Source: a virus. Taken from it: a stretch of 25,096 nucleotides of DNA. The notes under the pieces are model-generated. The model was given only the letters and a program-made list of their open reading frames with translations. It ran no database searches and was not told the origin of the DNA. The DNA is taken from the IMG/VR virus record IMGVR_UViG_3300042691_024397, positions 1-25,096 of that record. The stretch is one strand, 5' to 3'. Made by a program: the position numbers and the translations under genes. Positions 1-7,479 of the stretch are shown here, piece by piece (the stretch's first letter is position 1; each line of letters begins with the position of its first letter).

Positions 1-179
1 CCCGCCGGCTCGTTGCCCCAGGCGTAGGCTTCGCGTCGATCCACGATATCGCCCCAGCCCTCCATGAGAGACGTTCCCGTGGATTGGGTGAGAGCACGAA
101 GCTCCTCTTGAGCCTTATGCAGCTCGATCTGCTGCCGGGTCTCTTTGAGCTTGGCGGCTGCGGTGGGTTTCCTAGGCAT
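1..179 (-). CDS. Probable portal protein, N-terminal fragment (cut by window edge)
   Basis: This frame starts at the ATG at 179 and stays open to the left edge, giving about 59 residues (MPRKPTAAAKLKETRQQ...). The ATG overlaps the stop of the large terminase gene by 8 bases, so the two are translationally coupled. The visible part is a charged, Gln/Glu-rich helical N-terminus followed by a Trp-Gly-containing stretch; no diagnostic motif is reached. In most tailed phages the gene just downstream of the large terminase encodes the portal, the dodecameric ring through which DNA is packaged. The portal assignment therefore rests on position, not on recognised sequence. A head-completion or small accessory protein is the alternative. 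Confidence 0.45.
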   Translation of the reverse strand, partial: MPRKPTAAAKLKETRQQIELHKAQEELRALTQSTGTSLMEGWGDIVDRREAYAWGNEPA

Positions 180-1614
180 AGACTCGCTCCTCGTTCATAG
201 TTCCGTATGCAATTTCGCCCCGCATCAATTGCCCGATCAATCGCACCGCCATCTCTAGGGCATCCGGCCCGTCATCGTGCTTATGAGCGGGGAAGCCCAT
301 AAGCTGCTCAATCATCAACGAGTTGCCAGGACTCCCTCGCTTGAATCGGATCGCACCCGTGGCCAGCAATGGAGCCAAGCTGCGAATGCGGACGGACTTG
401 TCTATTGATTGGTTCATCTCTTGGACCCACGTATTCGCCGCCCTCCCCATCCGCTGCGCTTCGCCTCTCATCTGCTCGCATAGGAGTTGCTGAAACGCCA
501 CGGCTTCTACCCCCAGCATCCTTGCTTCAAACTGCCAGCACGCTCTAAGCGAATCGGCCACAATCTGAGTCGATGGCCGACGCTGCAAATCGGCATCGAC
601 CCAATACCGCCCCAGCCCATCCAATCCCACGCTCACGATTGCCGAGTAGTCGCTTTTGTTCGTCTTACCCAATGACGGATCGACACAAACGACCTTGCAA
701 ACGAACGATGTAGGGTCGGGCCATGCGTCAAACCAAATCCGCTCTCCAAACCACTCACGGGGAAATTCGCTATTGAGGTTGCCCGGCGGATCCTGCTGAT
801 ACAACGCACCCCACATCCACGGGTAGCCGCTGGTGTCAAACCCCTTCTCAATCGACCGCAATGCCTGTATGGGAAACCATTCCGGCCACAATGCTTCTCC
901 TGGCTTGCGCCCCAGCGTGTCCGCCTCTTCCGCGATGGCGGGGAAGCGAATCCTCGTCCACTTGTCGTCCCCCATCTCCGCTTGATCTAGGAGGCTTCCG
1001 ATCAAGTCCTTGGGGTGCCAGCGAGTAGCGACGATCACTACCGCCCCATTGGGAGCCAAGCGTGTTTTCGCCGTGCTCATGTACCACTGGTGAACCGCTC
1101 GGCGGGTCATCTCAGACAACGCCTCCTCTACGTTCTTGAAGTAGTCATCGATGATGAGGAGATTGGCCCCTCGTCCCATAATGCCACCACCAACACCAGC
1201 CGCCCGCAATCCGCCTCCCGCCGTCGTTTTCCATCGGTGGGCCGCTGTCGCATCCGATGCCAACCCTTGCCCGAATAGCCCGCCGTGTTCCCTGAATACA
1301 TCTCTCGCCGCCGCTCCGAATTCCTTGGCAAGCTCGTCGGTTGCCGAAGTGAGGATTACATTCCGCTGCGGGAATCGACCCAAATACCATGCCGGGAAAT
1401 ACTTGCTTACCAGTTCTGATTTGCCATGCCGTGGCGGCATCTCGACTATCAGCCGAGTCAACTTCCCGCGTGCGATGTCAGTTAGCGCTCGGCTCAATGC
1501 CCGATGATGCCGACCCATTTGCCATTGCCCGCCGCTCGCCGTCATGGCAAATAGCGCCGGCGTTCTTACTCCGCTGAATGGCTCGCAGTTCTTCAAGCTC
1601 GATTCGTTCGTCAT
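172..1614 (-). CDS. terL: Terminase large subunit (packaging ATPase and nuclease)
   Basis: This 480-residue protein has the full architecture of a phage large terminase, which drives DNA into the prohead and cuts concatemers. The Walker A-type motif PPRHGKSE lies at about residues 60-67, the Walker B stretch LLIIDD at 152-157, and the coupling motif ATRWH at 196-200. The nuclease domain starts at CVDPSLG (Asp312), and a late acidic cluster, HDDGPDALE, lies near 446-454. The length is normal for the family. The ATG at 1614 overlaps the small-terminase gene by 137 bases; later ATGs at 1545 and 1518 would shorten the overlap but have no better ribosome-binding site. I keep 1614 because the extra residues read as plausible terminase N-terminus. 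Confidence 0.95.
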   Translation of the reverse strand: MTNESSLKNCEPFSGVRTPALFAMTASGGQWQMGRHHRALSRALTDIARGKLTRLIVEMPPRHGKSELVSKYFPAWYLGRFPQRNVILTSATDELAKEFGAAARDVFREHGGLFGQGLASDATAAHRWKTTAGGGLRAAGVGGGIMGRGANLLIIDDYFKNVEEALSEMTRRAVHQWYMSTAKTRLAPNGAVVIVATRWHPKDLIGSLLDQAEMGDDKWTRIRFPAIAEEADTLGRKPGEALWPEWFPIQALRSIEKGFDTSGYPWMWGALYQQDPPGNLNSEFPREWFGERIWFDAWPDPTSFVCKVVCVDPSLGKTNKSDYSAIVSVGLDGLGRYWVDADLQRRPSTQIVADSLRACWQFEARMLGVEAVAFQQLLCEQMRGEAQRMGRAANTWVQEMNQSIDKSVRIRSLAPLLATGAIRFKRGSPGNSLMIEQLMGFPAHKHDDGPDALEMAVRLIGQLMRGEIAYGTMNEERVYA

Positions 1615-2053
1615 CGTCTAGTCCAGCATCGCCAAGTGCGGCAAGTGGAATCGCCCCACCCCCAGGCCCACTATGTTCCATTCGCTCTCGGTACTTCTCG
1701 GGAAGCGCCCCCTTCATTAGGAAGATCAAGAGCGTGTCGGAATACTCTTGGACCGTTCCGCAAATCACCCCCTTATGAAAGACAGGCTTCTCGACTCCCT
1801 CTACTGCGCGTCGCCTCGCTTCGCTTTCCAAATGGTCGCACGCTTCGGCATGTGCCTGCTTGAATCTCTCGGGATAATCCGGGTCGTCTTTCATCCATTC
1901 GTAGTGGCGTTGCCTATGAACGTCCGAAGCCTTTGCCGCCGCCGTCAGATTTCCAAGCTGCGAATATGCCGCGAGGAACGCCGCTTTTTTAGCGTGTCCG
2001 ATTTCGTCCGGCTCGTCATCGTCTGGCAGTTCTTTATCTCCTTTCGCAATCAC
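1478..2053 (-). CDS. terS: Terminase small subunit
   Basis: This 191-residue protein lies directly upstream of the large terminase. An N-terminal helix-turn-helix-like segment (KAAFLAAYSQLGNLTAAAK, then a YEWMKDDPDYPERF block) is typical of homeodomain-like phage small terminases, which recognise the packaging site. A central helical part carries the family-typical LMKGALPEKYRERM segment, followed by a Gly/Pro-rich linker. The last 45 or so residues overlap the large-subunit gene and look less constrained. The ATG at 2053 is preceded by a good GGAGGG ribosome-binding site, which fixes the start. Together with the large subunit it would form the packaging motor, with DNA recognition here and ATPase and cleavage in the partner. 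Confidence 0.88.
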   Translation of the reverse strand: MIAKGDKELPDDDEPDEIGHAKKAAFLAAYSQLGNLTAAAKASDVHRQRHYEWMKDDPDYPERFKQAHAEACDHLESEARRRAVEGVEKPVFHKGVICGTVQEYSDTLLIFLMKGALPEKYRERMEHSGPGGGAIPLAALGDAGLDDDERIELEELRAIQRSKNAGAICHDGERRAMANGSASSGIEPSAN

Positions 2054-2295
2054 AACTTAACCCTCCAGTTACTTACCTTCCCCCTTCACCTAATCCGCCT
2101 TTGGGTTTTCCTTCGCCGCGCACTGGCGGCTGATCTAGGACGGCCAAAAGAACCCTCCCACAATCAGCGAATGGCGACACGCCGAATGTGGTGGTAACGG
2201 ATTCCCCTGTTTCGTGTCGGTCTACTTGCGACCCCTCAAGGTCTTCGGGGCCGACTGGTCTCCCCGTCTTTGCCAATCGGGGGCTGCTTGGCTGA
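2054..2295. other. Intergenic stretch between structural block and terminase
   Basis: About 240 bases contain no convincing gene. The minus strand has no ATG here. The only long frame (2073-2327, GTG start) has no ribosome-binding site, overlaps the upstream gene and gives low-complexity, Gly/Pro/Arg-rich text. Short CCCC/GGGG inverted repeats at 2232-2250 and 2262-2282 are too weak to call. It could hold a promoter or the packaging site for the terminase genes, but I see no specific signal. Confidence 0.4.
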
Positions 2296-3048
2296 CTACC
2301 GGAAGTAATGAATGTCCGCCTCCGCACTCGCTTCTGTCTCGATCATCTGCAACGAGCCTAGTGCGTTGCCGTACTCTATGTAGCTCCCTGCCGCGATCAC
2401 TTCCCCTACGCTGGCAGTGGGGGCTGTCCCATCCAATCGCACGCGAATTGATTTCGTCCCGGCGTAGATTCTCACGGCGCGAGCGAGTGCTGCGTTCGCG
2501 GCATTCAGCCCTACCGCACTCGATAGGTCGGTGATCTGCTCGAAGGCGAACGGCTGCAAGGTCAGGTGTGCCATGATGCCGATCCGGTTGCCCGCACTGA
2601 ATAACGAGTAGCCCGCGTTGGCGATCTCGCTTGCGGCGTCCGATGCGAGCGCCGCTGCCGTTACCGTATCGGTTGCCATCGTTTGCACGTTCGCCGTAAC
2701 AGGCGTAAGGTTGGCTCGAATATGGGCCGTCTTGGCCGTGGCGCATTTCACCGAGAGGATTACCTCCCGCACGCCGGCGGCGAAAGCAGCGTCGGGCCAA
2801 TCGACGCGGTAGATGCCAGGCTGATCCGTCGCGTCGATCTCGATTGCGTAGTTATCGGTATGCGCCGTGTTGGTGGCGGCTAAAGCGGTAGCGTCTGCTT
2901 TGGCCGCCGGGGTCGCTCCTGATCGGCAATACTGCAAGTCGATATCAGTGATCGTCAATCCGGTGGCGGCAGCATCATCGGCAGCCAATCGCAGATCGAC
3001 GTAAGTCGTTACATCAGTCGATCCGGCCACTACATTCATTTCTTCCAT
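2296..3048 (-). CDS. Putative virion or tail-associated protein, beta-rich
   Basis: This 250-residue protein has no catalytic motif. The N-terminal half has an immunoglobulin-like pattern (a DLRLA..D...GLTITDIDLQY segment, then PGIYRVDWPDAAFA) that recalls N-terminal domains of phage tail-fibre and baseplate-attached proteins. An Ala-rich helical linker follows (residues about 115-150). The C-terminal part (KSIRVRLDGTAPTASVGEVI...) resembles small beta-sandwich virion proteins. The ATG at 3048 has GAGGTG five bases upstream. It is the last gene of a run of beta-rich genes running 5889 to 2296, upstream of the terminases, so a structural role is inferred from context and composition. Confidence that it is a gene is high; its role is moderate. 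Confidence 0.75.
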   Translation of the reverse strand: MEEMNVVAGSTDVTTYVDLRLAADDAAATGLTITDIDLQYCRSGATPAAKADATALAATNTAHTDNYAIEIDATDQPGIYRVDWPDAAFAAGVREVILSVKCATAKTAHIRANLTPVTANVQTMATDTVTAAALASDAASEIANAGYSLFSAGNRIGIMAHLTLQPFAFEQITDLSSAVGLNAANAALARAVRIYAGTKSIRVRLDGTAPTASVGEVIAAGSYIEYGNALGSLQMIETEASAEADIHYFR

Positions 3049-3065
3049 TTCAGCACCTCAAGGGT

Positions 3066-3485
3066 TTAGGTTAAGCCTGTCTCGCCGCCGAGTGTTTCGT
3101 AAACGATCACGCGGCCCCGCTCGATCAGCTTCCAGCGGTCGCTATCGTTGTGATCGGCGTATCCCAAAATCGCGTAGTATTGGATTTCTGGTGTGGTGGC
3201 TGGGATATTCGCCATGTCCGCCAACGTAATCAACATCGAGCCTGTAGCTGGGGCCGAGTTGCTGGATACCGTGAGGATCGAGCCGTTTGCCGATGCTCCT
3301 GCCGAGTCGATATCGAGCGTCGGTGTCGCCGTCGTAAGCCATTCCGTGTACAGCTTGAATCGAATCACGCTCCCCGATGGCAAGGCTGCCGATGTCCTCT
3401 GGTCGTCTTCGTACAGCGTCCAAGTCAATCGATTATTGACGCCGCGATAGAGCGCTAGATTCGTATTGCGGAACGATGCGGTCAT
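3066..3485 (-). CDS. Putative tail/baseplate protein with Ig-like (BppU-like) domain
   Basis: This protein of about 139 residues starts at the ATG at 3485, which forms an ATGA overlap with the stop of the upstream gene; an earlier in-frame ATG at 3497 has a poorer ribosome-binding context. The sequence (YRGVNNRLTWTLYEDD, SGSVIRFKLYTEW, TLDIDSAG, GSMLITLADM, then an alternating aromatic strand near the end) has the strand-turn pattern of the immunoglobulin-like domain at the N-terminus of baseplate upper proteins. The resemblance is by pattern only. It is coupled to the repeat protein upstream and the 250-residue protein downstream, suggesting that the three are made together as parts of one virion substructure. 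Confidence 0.75.
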   Translation of the reverse strand: MTASFRNTNLALYRGVNNRLTWTLYEDDQRTSAALPSGSVIRFKLYTEWLTTATPTLDIDSAGASANGSILTVSSNSAPATGSMLITLADMANIPATTPEIQYYAILGYADHNDSDRWKLIERGRVIVYETLGGETGLT

Positions 3486-4258
3486 ATCACACCCCATGCC
3501 ACGCTTGCCGGGCCAGCGATTTCAAACACCACCGAACGGGCAACCGGAACGGTCCACACCACCGACGCACAGCCGGCAATCGCCCACTGAACCGCCGCCG
3601 CACTCGGCACGGTCCACATCACGCATTGCGCCCCGTCAAACTCCCACACCACCGAACGGCAACGCGCCGTGAAGATCGTCGTCCCATCGCTGGAAATCGC
3701 CGCTTCGCAGCTCGCCGTCCAAGTCGCGGAATCCGCGAACCAACCTTGCGTCACGAACGCGGCAATTGCGGTCCCGCCCCACTCCGCGAACGTCGCCGCT
3801 ACTCCCGTATCGGCGAGGCTCGCATCAGCCGTCAACGATTGGCTGCCGTAAGTGGTCGATGCCCCACCCTGCGATTGGCTGACATCGACTGTCGCCGCCA
3901 AGTCTCCGTAGCTCGCCGCCGCTCCCGCTTGCGATTGACTCCCATCGACCGCGAAGGAATGCGCCCCGTATCCGCCAGCTAATCCCACGAGGCTCGCACT
4001 CGCATCCATCCCGAACGATTGAGCCGCATAGGTGACGGACAATCCCACCGGAGACACCGAAGCATCTGCCGTCAAGTCTTGCGACCCGTAGCCCACCGCC
4101 AATCCCGATTGAGTAACCGACGCATCGGCCGTCAATTCCAAATCGACGGGCCAATTCGTCGCCGCGTGCTTCGTGAAGACCGGATGCGCAAACGACGGCA
4201 GCACTCGGCGAAAGTACGCCGGCCGTCGTTGGATCTTCGGTCTGACGAATAGCGCCAT
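3482..4258 (-). CDS. Repeat protein with strict 20-residue period, probable virion surface protein
   Basis: This 258-residue protein has two blocks sharing one register. After a basic, aromatic N-terminus (1-40), residues 41-160 are six tandem 20-residue units with a consensus like LTADASxSxxGLAxxYGSQ. Residues 161-200 are intermediate. Residues 201-258 are nearly three further 20-residue units of a different type, built on SVVWEFDG and WTVP strands. Such short beta-rich repeats are typical of elongated or solenoid-like fibres, so a fibre, adhesin or capsid-decorating role is inferred. I do not recognise the family. Its start directly abuts the TAA of the upstream gene, and its end overlaps the next gene by ATGA. 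I see no signal peptide or membrane helix. Confidence 0.78.
   Translation of the reverse strand: MALFVRPKIQRRPAYFRRVLPSFAHPVFTKHAATNWPVDLELTADASVTQSGLAVGYGSQDLTADASVSPVGLSVTYAAQSFGMDASASLVGLAGGYGAHSFAVDGSQSQAGAAASYGDLAATVDVSQSQGGASTTYGSQSLTADASLADTGVAATFAEWGGTAIAAFVTQGWFADSATWTASCEAAISSDGTTIFTARCRSVVWEFDGAQCVMWTVPSAAAVQWAIAGCASVVWTVPVARSVVFEIAGPASVAWGVI
3779..4138 (-). repeat. Six tandem 60-bp coding repeats
   Basis: These 360 bases encode residues 41-160 of the repeat protein as exactly six 20-codon units with no insertion or deletion between them. Units 1, 2 and 6 keep the TADAS core best; units 3-5 have diverged (MDASA, VDGSQ, VDVSQ). The Tyr-Gly near each unit end is kept in five of six units, with a variant in one of those. 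The nucleotide sequence is diverged enough that recent slippage is unlikely. Confidence 0.85.
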
Positions 4259-4822
4259 TTAGCTCGCCGTAATCGAAAGGGTGGCCGTAACGGTCAACGT
4301 GTCGTTATCACTCAGAGTTTTATTCCCGCCGGTGAACGCGCCGGCTCCGTAAAGCGTGCCCGTCGTGCCCCCCTTCGTGCTCACCGTCGTGATGAACAGC
4401 CCGCCCACCGCCGTCCCATCGGATGAGATGGTGAATACCATCGGGCTGCCGCTGTTATTCGCCGAGCCGCTGGCAACGGTTCCCAGCGTCAATGTCTGCC
4501 GCACCGCTTCATCGTAAGCAGTCACTTCCGTCCATCCGGCATGACTCGACATCGTGTCGCCGGCGGCTACGGTCGGGGTGGCAGACACTAGCCCGCCATA
4601 CCATGCCGCCGTATAGCCTGATCCCTTGAACGTCTTATCGATCAGCTCGTTGCGCCCGGCGGTCACAACGAGGTTATGGAAATCTTCCGTCCATTTCACG
4701 TTGCCGCGCTTGTCTCGGCAGACGACATGGAAGTGAGTCCCCACCGCAAGATTGAAGGGGATACCACCACCAGCAGCGGCTGCGCCATTCGATCCGAGTC
4801 CCGCGATTCCTTGGATATTCAT
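4259..4822 (-). CDS. Phage structural protein, tail-fibre/head-decoration type
   Basis: This 187-residue protein is Gly/Ser/Thr-rich. It follows a layout I recognise from many phage virion proteins of unassigned function: an N-terminal segment that mentions the cargo sequence (FNLAVGTHFHVVCRDKRG), a central GRNELIDKTFKG..YTAAWYGGL stretch, GWTEVTAYDEAVRQTLTLG, and a C-terminal part ending in GGNKTLSDNDTLTVTATLS. The last two segments are highly typical of this family. The strands and lack of charge in the C-terminal half suggest a beta-sandwich. The TAA abuts the ATG of the downstream repeat protein, and the start overlaps the upstream stop by one base. The protein is probably part of the mature particle; whether head or tail cannot be told. 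Confidence 0.82.
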   Translation of the reverse strand: MNIQGIAGLGSNGAAAAGGGIPFNLAVGTHFHVVCRDKRGNVKWTEDFHNLVVTAGRNELIDKTFKGSGYTAAWYGGLVSATPTVAAGDTMSSHAGWTEVTAYDEAVRQTLTLGTVASGSANNSGSPMVFTISSDGTAVGGLFITTVSTKGGTTGTLYGAGAFTGGNKTLSDNDTLTVTATLSITAS

Positions 4823-5301
4823 TAGCCGCCGATCTCCTCAAAAATGCAGGTACCGTGGAATGTCACTGAATCAGCCGGATTGTTTTCCAGGCCAATCACG
4901 CAATAGGTCGAAGGGGCAAACTCGATCCGCTCGTCTTCCACCGGCAGATAACGCCAACCATCTCCGAGCACATTCGCGCATTCGTCGATGATCTTCACCG
5001 CCGTCCCGCCGCTGATGCGCGTCGTATTATTGATCTCCACCGTGCCGCCGAATGCCGCATCTCCCGGTGAGAGGGGGCGAGGGGTCGCCGTCGATCCGCC
5101 GCTTCCGCTGGTCGGACTGCCCGTCACCCGCTGCACCGTGAAATTCAATTGCTCGGATTCGGCGTCTCCCGCTTCCGTCTTCTGGCTGATGTGGCAGGAA
5201 ATCAATCGCAGCGCCGAATCGGCGGGCACGACGATCTCGAATAAATCTTGAGCCACCGTCACGGCGACGGCGGAAAAACTGGCTGCGTATCTTCGTCCCA
5301 T
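4822..5301 (-). CDS. Conserved phage structural protein
   Basis: This 159-residue protein starts at the ATG at 5301, with AGGA in the spacer and the upstream TAG overlapping the ribosome-binding site. The text (RYAASFSAVAVTVAQDLFEI, LRLISCHISQKTEAGDAE, TPRPLSPGDAAFGGTVEINN, then FAPSTYCVIGLENNP and a final FHGTCIFEEIGG) is typical of a family of small phage proteins that accompany the GWTEVTAYDEA-type protein. The domain reads as a beta-sandwich. No enzyme motif is visible. It overlaps the next gene by one base (TAATG), so the two are probably made in fixed ratio and may form a complex. Confidence 0.8.
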   Translation of the reverse strand: MGRRYAASFSAVAVTVAQDLFEIVVPADSALRLISCHISQKTEAGDAESEQLNFTVQRVTGSPTSGSGGSTATPRPLSPGDAAFGGTVEINNTTRISGGTAVKIIDECANVLGDGWRYLPVEDERIEFAPSTYCVIGLENNPADSVTFHGTCIFEEIGG

Positions 5302-5310
5302 GCTCGATTC

Positions 5311-5889
5311 CTAGTAATTAGCCCGGTGATGATCCCAGCGTGTTCCGTATGGCTGCGATCTAGGCGGCGTGTAAGTGACATCAAACGTGTTAAGGTTCGT
5401 GCCGTTCCAGGCATCAACAATTCGGCGGTCGCTACTGCTGGCCTCGTCGATTAAAATCTGGACGGCGTTGCCTGATGCGAAGCCAGCCCGATTCACTACG
5501 GCTTGCATACCAGTCGTAAAATCAGCCGATGTATAATCATTGCCGCTAGTCATCGACGGGACCGTCCAGCTTGCCGCCGTTGCTCTCGATCTTCCTCTCC
5601 CATCTGAATCGCTACTTACCGCCGCTGGATTGTCAGCAGCCTCTGGTCCAATCGTGACACTGCATGCCACGGAAATCGTCGATTTGGCCCGCAACGTCAT
5701 TGACGCGGCGGAAATGACCGACGTTCGCGGTATGGTCACGCTCGGTATTCGGAAGAATCCAGATCGCGGTGTTGCACCGTTTAGGCCGAAAATGGTTGTG
5801 GTGGCATTGTTTTGGTAACCACTCCCGCTTACTGTGTTAAAATAGCCATCGTCGGCACTCACCCCTGGTTTACTGCTGAAAGTTGCCAT
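5311..5889 (-). CDS. Beta-sandwich virion protein, DNRLRE/carbohydrate-binding-like
   Basis: This 192-residue protein begins SSKPGVSADDGYFN and has the order of strands seen in DNRLRE-like and carbohydrate-binding-like jelly rolls: a GFFRIPSVTIPRTSVISAASMTL block, TISVACSVTIGPE, TAASWTVPSM, and a late TGMQAVVNRAGFASGNAVQILI. In phages such domains usually sit in appendages that touch the host surface, so receptor or glycan contact is a reasonable but unproven inference. A perfect AGGAGG lies ten bases before the ATG at 5889, which also overlaps the upstream stop by one base. The C-terminus ends in a basic, aromatic tail (GTRWDHHRANY). Confidence 0.75.
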   Translation of the reverse strand: MATFSSKPGVSADDGYFNTVSGSGYQNNATTTIFGLNGATPRSGFFRIPSVTIPRTSVISAASMTLRAKSTISVACSVTIGPEAADNPAAVSSDSDGRGRSRATAASWTVPSMTSGNDYTSADFTTGMQAVVNRAGFASGNAVQILIDEASSSDRRIVDAWNGTNLNTFDVTYTPPRSQPYGTRWDHHRANY

Positions 5890-6278
5890 CAGGCTTCAAC
5901 CTCCTCTCCCACGAGCGCCAACACAGCCGGATCGCTGGAAATGCCGAGTGGATCGTTATCCACTTCCCAATCCGCCATGGCATGATGCCGATTGTCTCGG
6001 AGAATCGTTGCCCTCTTCTCGGGAGCCCAGCTTTTCCATTGATCAATCCACCATGCGATTAGCCGAAGCAGGCGATCCTTGATCGCAAGCGACCTCGCCA
6101 CGCCGGCCAAACTCGCGTCAATATCAAATGTGAAGCATTCCCATACGCGATGTATACCGCCAGTAATTGCCTGCGCCTTGGCAATCCAGAGTCTCGCCTC
6201 CGCGCGAAGGAAAACCGAATCGGCCGATTGGTTCGGCAAGATGATTAGCTTCGGGCGTCGTGTCACCTTCGCGAACAT
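5889..6278 (-). CDS. Hypothetical phage protein, 129 aa
   Basis: I do not recognise this protein. It has a mixed N-terminal strand region (RRPKLIILPNQS), then a long helical, Trp-rich part (RSLAIKDRLLRLIAWWIDQWKSW) and an acidic C-terminus. No membrane segment is convincing, because the Trp-rich helix is amphipathic. It lies between the Asp/Trp-rich 147-residue protein and the jelly-roll protein and shares one-base stop/start contacts with both, so it is probably expressed with the virion block. Confidence 0.65.
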   Translation of the reverse strand: MFAKVTRRPKLIILPNQSADSVFLRAEARLWIAKAQAITGGIHRVWECFTFDIDASLAGVARSLAIKDRLLRLIAWWIDQWKSWAPEKRATILRDNRHHAMADWEVDNDPLGISSDPAVLALVGEEVEA

Positions 6279-6722
6279 TTATTGCTTCGCCCTCATCTGT
6301 TTCCAACTTCGATACGTCACTTCGCCCGGTTGGCCACCGAGCCCTCTGCGGAAATCCTTCGTTCTCAATTCCCGGTTTTCACATTCAGGATCGAACGTCG
6401 TCCAGGTCTCGATAAAGAACCTCGACCGAACTCGCCGTAATATGTCGCCATCGTGGAGTGTCATATCGGTCGGCTTCCCTCGCCAATCGCCGCGCTCTAA
6501 TCTCCAGGCGATGACAATCGGGATTCCCTTTTCGTGATCCCACCAGATCCACTGATCGAAAACGTGCTTGCCGTCGTCGGTGAAAAAATGATTGAGTTCG
6601 ACGAAATCCGCTCTCGCCTCGCACACCAGCGGCTCACCACCACTCCCCAGAATCGCGAGGATGAGGAGCAGGTCGGTCACGTCCCAACTCCCAGGGCTCG
6701 TGTCTGGAGTTCCACCCGCCAC
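6279..6722 (-). CDS. Hypothetical phage protein, 147 aa, GTG start
   Basis: This is an unrecognised protein with a short hydrophobic N-terminal stretch (VTDLLLILAILG) and then a Trp/Asp-rich globular body (DDGKHVFDQWIWWDHEKGIP, IVIAWRLERGDW). The GTG at 6722 has GAGGTG eight bases upstream and overlaps the previous gene by 46 bases. A second in-frame GTG at 6680 would form a GTGA overlap with the upstream stop at 6677 and has GGGAG upstream, so a 133-residue product is equally possible. The hydrophobic stretch is short for a membrane anchor but could act as one. Confidence 0.62.
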   Translation of the reverse strand: MAGGTPDTSPGSWDVTDLLLILAILGSGGEPLVCEARADFVELNHFFTDDGKHVFDQWIWWDHEKGIPIVIAWRLERGDWRGKPTDMTLHDGDILRRVRSRFFIETWTTFDPECENRELRTKDFRRGLGGQPGEVTYRSWKQMRAKQ

Positions 6723-6895
6723 TCTTCAGCCACCTCGTTTAGCTCATTGCACTTCGCATCCGCCGCCAGCACATCCGTCAAGTTCCGCACCACCTCAAGT
6801 TTCTGCCGCCCCATCACGATCGACGATATGCCGTTGCCCGATGTGCGGACGTAAAACAATCGTGGTTGCTCTTGCGGTTGCGGTTGCGGCTTCAT
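6677..6895 (-). CDS. Small hypothetical protein, 72 aa
   Basis: This small gene begins with a Pro/Gln repeat (MKPQPQPQEQPRLFYVRTSG) and has a predicted alpha/beta body with a helix (LTDVLAADAKCNELNEVAEEW). The pattern of a strand, 'GQKLEVVRNL' turn and helix resembles small phage proteins that carry residues for host-factor binding, but no family is recognised. The ATG at 6895 follows the previous stop by three bases, with GAGG overlapping that stop. Confidence 0.55.
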   Translation of the reverse strand: MKPQPQPQEQPRLFYVRTSGNGISSIVMGRQKLEVVRNLTDVLAADAKCNELNEVAEEWRVELQTRALGVGT

Positions 6896-6898
6896 GCC

Positions 6899-7087
6899 TC
6901 ACTCCCCGATATTGTCCAGCGGTCCCCTCGGCAGCACATTCGGAAACTTCAACGCGATTTTCCGATGCTCGATGAACCGCTTCGCCGCCTCCAATGTTTC
7001 AAAGTTACCAATATCCGTCCGCTCGATAACGTGATACCGCTGGGTGTCATCATTCATTTCGATATCGTGGGCGTCGTCGTCGAACAT
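6899..7087 (-). CDS. Small hypothetical protein, 62 aa
   Basis: This acidic small protein (MFDDDAHDIEMNDDTQRYHVIERTD...) has a helix around ETLEAAKRFIEHRK. The strand plus 'T.EAA..F' helix arrangement is common in small phage proteins of unknown role. It starts three bases after the stop of the membrane protein upstream, with GGGAAG as a possible ribosome-binding site. Confidence 0.55.
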   Translation of the reverse strand: MFDDDAHDIEMNDDTQRYHVIERTDIGNFETLEAAKRFIEHRKIALKFPNVLPRGPLDNIGE

Positions 7088-7090
7088 GGG

Positions 7091-7450
7091 TCATTTCTTC
7101 CCGTGGATTCCACTGTTGCCCGCGTTATTGTCGCCTGACATCGGTGAGTAGTTCCTGCACGCCTTGCCATCCAGCACCGCGTCGATCTTCTTTTCCACTC
7201 GCACCACGGAATCGGAAATCGCTTTGTTCGCTTCGGTGTTGGCGTCGATTCCTTCGATGGCCTTCGCGAAGAACCGCGTCACATAACCGCCGTGGTCTAG
7301 GTTGCCATGCTCGTCCCGGCCCGGCGAGCGAAACAAGGCTTGCCACATCGCGAACCATGCCTCCCGCACTCCCCAAATCACAAACAGCGCGAACAAGCCC
7401 AGCGGGCCGTAGATCATCGCCTTGTCGATCCAACTGGCGTCGATGGGCAT
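7091..7450 (-). CDS. Small membrane protein, holin-like candidate
   Basis: The gene encodes 119 residues from the ATG at 7450, which has AAGGA ten bases upstream; an upstream TTG at 7459 is too close to that site. One clear membrane helix lies at about residues 12-28 (IYGPLGLFALFVIWGV), followed by an amphipathic Trp-rich stretch and a long soluble C-terminal part with helical heptads (IEGIDANTEANKAISDSVVRVEKKIDAVL). Single-helix proteins with a soluble coiled tail are common among holins, antiholins and spanin-like proteins. Its place just below the membrane and peptidase block supports a lysis-related role, but there is no diagnostic motif. The gene follows the strong hairpin at 7480-7522, so its expression may depend on read-through or a separate promoter. 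Confidence 0.65.
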   Translation of the reverse strand: MPIDASWIDKAMIYGPLGLFALFVIWGVREAWFAMWQALFRSPGRDEHGNLDHGGYVTRFFAKAIEGIDANTEANKAISDSVVRVEKKIDAVLDGKACRNYSPMSGDNNAGNSGIHGKK

Positions 7451-7479
7451 CGCTGGCAATCCTTTGTCAGTGTTTCAAA

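Noticed and set aside
2073-2327. 84-codon frame between the terminase and structural block
   Set aside because: GTG start without a ribosome-binding site, overlap with the better upstream gene, and low-complexity Gly/Arg/Pro-rich product.
2222-2800. 192-codon minus-strand frame under the 250-residue structural gene
   Set aside because: Arg-rich text with no recognisable segment, fully covered by a better gene with a ribosome-binding site.
3476-3982. 168-codon plus-strand frame antisense to the repeat protein
   Set aside because: Arg/His/Pro-rich antisense shadow of a repeat; no start signal, and no other plus-strand gene exists in the window.
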